Below, one piece after another: positions 41,714 through 43,703 of a stretch of DNA of 43,703 bases. The translations under genes were made by a program, and so were the position numbers. Origin of the DNA: Actinomycetes bacterium. GTDB lineage: Bacteria > Actinomycetota > Coriobacteriia > Coriobacteriales > Eggerthellaceae. The notes below the pieces were generated by a model. The model was given only the letters and a program-made list of their open reading frames with translations, did not search any database and was not told the origin of the DNA. How positions within the stretch are numbered: the stretch's first letter is position 1; the number at the start of each line of letters is the position of its first letter. The stretch lies in assembly GCA_023429565.1 (NCBI GenBank), contig JAEZDJ010000061.1, positions 1-43,703 of the forward strand, in the 5' to 3' direction.

Positions 41714-43357
41714 ATGAGGGAAATCAATGCACAAGGACTGACGCGGCGGAGTTTCTTGGCGGGTGCGGGAGTCGTGGCGGGTGTGGCGGGACTGTCGATG
41801 GTCGGCTGCTCGCCGGCGAGCACGTCGAGTGCCGCGGGAGATGCTGCGTCTTCGTCGTCCACCGTGTCGCCCATAGCGACGGATGCGTCCGTCTGGGAGC
41901 TTGAGGAGGTCGGCGAGCCGACGGAGACCATTTCGGCCGACGTGTGCATCATCGGGGGCGGCGGCACGGGCATGGCGGCCGCGATCGAGGCGGCGGAAGC
42001 GGGCCTGAACGTGGTCGTGTTGGAAAAGGCAGGCGCGCTCGGCGGGGCGTTCTCGGCCACCGAAGGCATGTTCGGCGTGGGGTCGCATTGGCAAAAGGAG
42101 GCTGGCGAGCATGGCACGGTGCAGGAGGCCGTCGAACGCTGCGTCAACTATCACCACTACATTCCCAGCACGAAGCTGTATCGCAATTTTTTCAGCCAGA
42201 CCGCGGAGACCATCGAGTGGCTGGAGGACCATGGCTGCGAGTTCCGCGCGGTGGTCAGCTACGGCGGGAACCTCGCATGGCATGTGTATTACTATGACGA
42301 GAACGCCTCAAGCCCCGGTTCTTACTTCACGAACAGCCTGGCCAAGGCCACGCAGGAAACGGATGCCCAGATTCTTCTGTCCACGGGCGCCAAGAAGATC
42401 GTAATGGAAGGCGGCAAGGCGGCAGGCGTCATCGCCGCAGACACATCCGGCAAGGTGACCAAGGTCGAAGCTCCGGTGGTCATGCTGGCGTCGGGTGGCT
42501 ATTCCAGCAACATGGAGTTTCTGCACGCCGTATCTCCCTATACCGTGAACGAGCACCTGGTGTCATTGGGAACGCCGGGCCGTGACGGCGACGGACTCAA
42601 GATGGGGGTCGATGCGGGCGTGGCTCTTTCCGAGGGGTATGGGACGGTCATGTGGTGCGGCCCCTGCGCCATCGGAGCAACCTGGGCGACCGACGGCTAT
42701 TCTGCATCCGTGCAGCCGACGCTCTGGGTGAATCAGCATGCCGAACGGTATATCGCAGAGGATCTGTGGATCGGGAACTTCGCCGCCGGCGGCATTGCTG
42801 CGCGCAACCAGCGCAAGACCTACACCATCTTCACCGAAGGAGATCTGGCGTCATGGGAGAAGAGCGGGCCCTACGGCACCGTGTTCACCTTCGGAACGCC
42901 GGGCGAGCCCATGAGCGACGTGCGAAAGCAGCTTGAGGCGCTCGACTCCTGCCATAAGGCGGACACCATAGCCGATTTGGCGGCATCGGTGGGGCTTGAC
43001 GCGGACAAGTTGAAGGAGACCGTCGACGCATACAACGCGGCATGCGCCGCCGGCATCGACGAGGACTTCGGCAAGGCGAAGGACTACCTGTATCCCGTCG
43101 AGGAGGGGCCCTTCTACCTGTTGGAGGTGGCCGATGGCTATTACACGACGGTCGGCGGGCTTGAAATCACCGAGAACACCGAGGCGCTCGACGCTGAGAA
43201 CAACGTGATCCCCGGCCTTTACGTGGGCGGCTGTGACACGGGCAGCCTCTATGGCGATTCGTACGACGTGGCCACCGCGCCCGGATCGCAGGCGTCATGG
43301 GCCATCAATTCCGGCCGCCTTGCCATGAAGCGCGCAAAGGAGTATCTGGGCAAGTAG
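41714..43357 (+). CDS. Tat-exported, lipid-anchored FAD-dependent reductase (fumarate reductase flavoprotein type)
   Basis: A 547-residue flavoprotein. The N-terminus has a twin-arginine signal (TRRSFLAGAG) ending in a lipobox-like VGCSPA, so it should be exported folded and lipid-anchored. A Ser/Ala-rich linker leads to the FAD loop (CIIGGGGTGMAAAIEAAEAGLNVVVLEKAG) and a fumarate-reductase-like domain ending GLYVGGCDTGSLYGDSYDV. No FMN-binding or cytochrome domain is present, so electrons must come from another protein. Eggerthellaceae carry many such paralogues that reduce dietary, drug or host compounds as respiratory acceptors (Cgr2 is one); substrate cannot be read from sequence. The start at 41714 has GGAAGGGAAG just upstream. 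Confidence 0.93.
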   Translation: MREINAQGLTRRSFLAGAGVVAGVAGLSMVGCSPASTSSAAGDAASSSSTVSPIATDASVWELEEVGEPTETISADVCIIGGGGTGMAAAIEAAEAGLNVVVLEKAGALGGAFSATEGMFGVGSHWQKEAGEHGTVQEAVERCVNYHHYIPSTKLYRNFFSQTAETIEWLEDHGCEFRAVVSYGGNLAWHVYYYDENASSPGSYFTNSLAKATQETDAQILLSTGAKKIVMEGGKAAGVIAADTSGKVTKVEAPVVMLASGGYSSNMEFLHAVSPYTVNEHLVSLGTPGRDGDGLKMGVDAGVALSEGYGTVMWCGPCAIGATWATDGYSASVQPTLWVNQHAERYIAEDLWIGNFAAGGIAARNQRKTYTIFTEGDLASWEKSGPYGTVFTFGTPGEPMSDVRKQLEALDSCHKADTIADLAASVGLDADKLKETVDAYNAACAAGIDEDFGKAKDYLYPVEEGPFYLLEVADGYYTTVGGLEITENTEALDAENNVIPGLYVGGCDTGSLYGDSYDVATAPGSQASWAINSGRLAMKRAKEYLGK

Positions 43358-43374
43358 CGAGTCAAGAGCGTTTG

Positions 43375-43417
43375 CCAGGAAGCGGGTCCTCCTCCCTTGC
43401 CTCGACCCGCTTCCTGG
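43375..43417 (+). terminator. Terminator of the reductase gene
   Basis: Perfect 14-base arms (43375-43388 and 43404-43417) around a 15-base loop, starting 17 bases after the stop. No T run. Confidence 0.7.
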
Positions 43418-43573
43418 GGTGCGGGCCCGGCCGATGCAGCATCGCATGCGGTCGTCCGGGCTGTGGCGATCCTTGTCCTCCTTGGACGCGGGACGAATGT
43501 CGCCGGTTCGTTTCGGGTGCGAGGTGGTCGGCATCGTTCGTCCTGCCTGTCATCCGGCGGGAGTTTGTAATCT

Positions 43574-43597
43574 CTAGTGCAGGTTTTCCTGCACTAG
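43574..43597. promoter_or_regulatory. Palindrome near the right end of the window
   Basis: CTAGTGCAGG (43574-43583) and CCTGCACTAG (43588-43597) around TTTT. It lies beyond the reductase terminator in a stretch (43418-43703) with no supported gene. It may be an operator or the leader hairpin of the next gene outside the window. Confidence 0.4.
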
Positions 43598-43703
43598 GGA
43601 CAGCCTGAGGGGTGCTCCGTCCGGGAAATCTCTACGTTTTTCTGTATTTGTCCCCTGATTTTGAGTACAAGAAATTAGCCTGCGGTCGGCATTTGAAAGA
43701 CCT

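Overview
The window looks like a chromosomal segment of an anaerobic high-GC Gram-positive bacterium of the class Coriobacteriia, most likely the family Eggerthellaceae. This is inferred from gene content: a membrane-anchored LuxR regulator, a Tat-exported FAD-dependent reductase with a divergent LysR regulator, a giant tandem BadF-type acyl-CoA dehydratase activase, a PFL/UPF0210 protein, TlyA, EttA, and a possible LAxTG-type sorting signal. The genus is not determined. No rRNA, tRNA, CRISPR array or intact insertion sequence was seen.

Layout. 1-190: tail of an unidentified gene and its terminator. 415-2748: lysC-asd, the first two steps of aspartate-family amino acid synthesis, overlapping neither neighbour. 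2863-5182: three minus-strand membrane proteins of unknown role. 5298-8639: a divergent GntR regulator, a dimethylarginine dimethylaminohydrolase (DDAH)-type amidinohydrolase and an APC amino acid permease, with GTATAC-centred inverted repeats in the shared promoter region; this reads as a small regulated guanidino-amino-acid module. 8739-14577: housekeeping-like plus-strand genes (tlyA, ABC exporter, short-chain dehydrogenase, ettA, YccF-type protein). 14817-15489: an AbrB/ParE-type toxin-antitoxin pair. 15704-17068: PFL family protein.

17227-24329 is a visibly more A/T-rich minus-strand island. In transcription order it holds a 908-residue membrane regulator with two LuxR helix-turn-helix domains, a 131-residue beta-rich small protein, a 16-bp-arm stem-loop, and a tightly coupled operon (anchored protein, two permeases, ATPase, second anchored protein). 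The layout is that of a bacteriocin-like or envelope-response ABC system. The first operon gene carries an A9 tract that puts its best start codon out of frame. This island is the best candidate for an undescribed system in the window.

24720-27385: aldehyde dehydrogenase and BirA. 27649-35396: TetR regulator, a 1588-residue activase with two complete ATPase/iron-sulfur modules, then a Tm-1-like protein and a phosphoenolpyruvate hydrolase-like TIM barrel. 35800-37668: a 43-residue membrane microprotein, rsmI and a YgjP-type metallopeptidase. 38255-40482: an MFS exporter, then a small membrane protein and XRE regulator whose promoter is covered by a palindrome. 40551-43357: a LysR regulator divergent from a Tat-lipoprotein flavin reductase, with a 33-nt palindrome between them.
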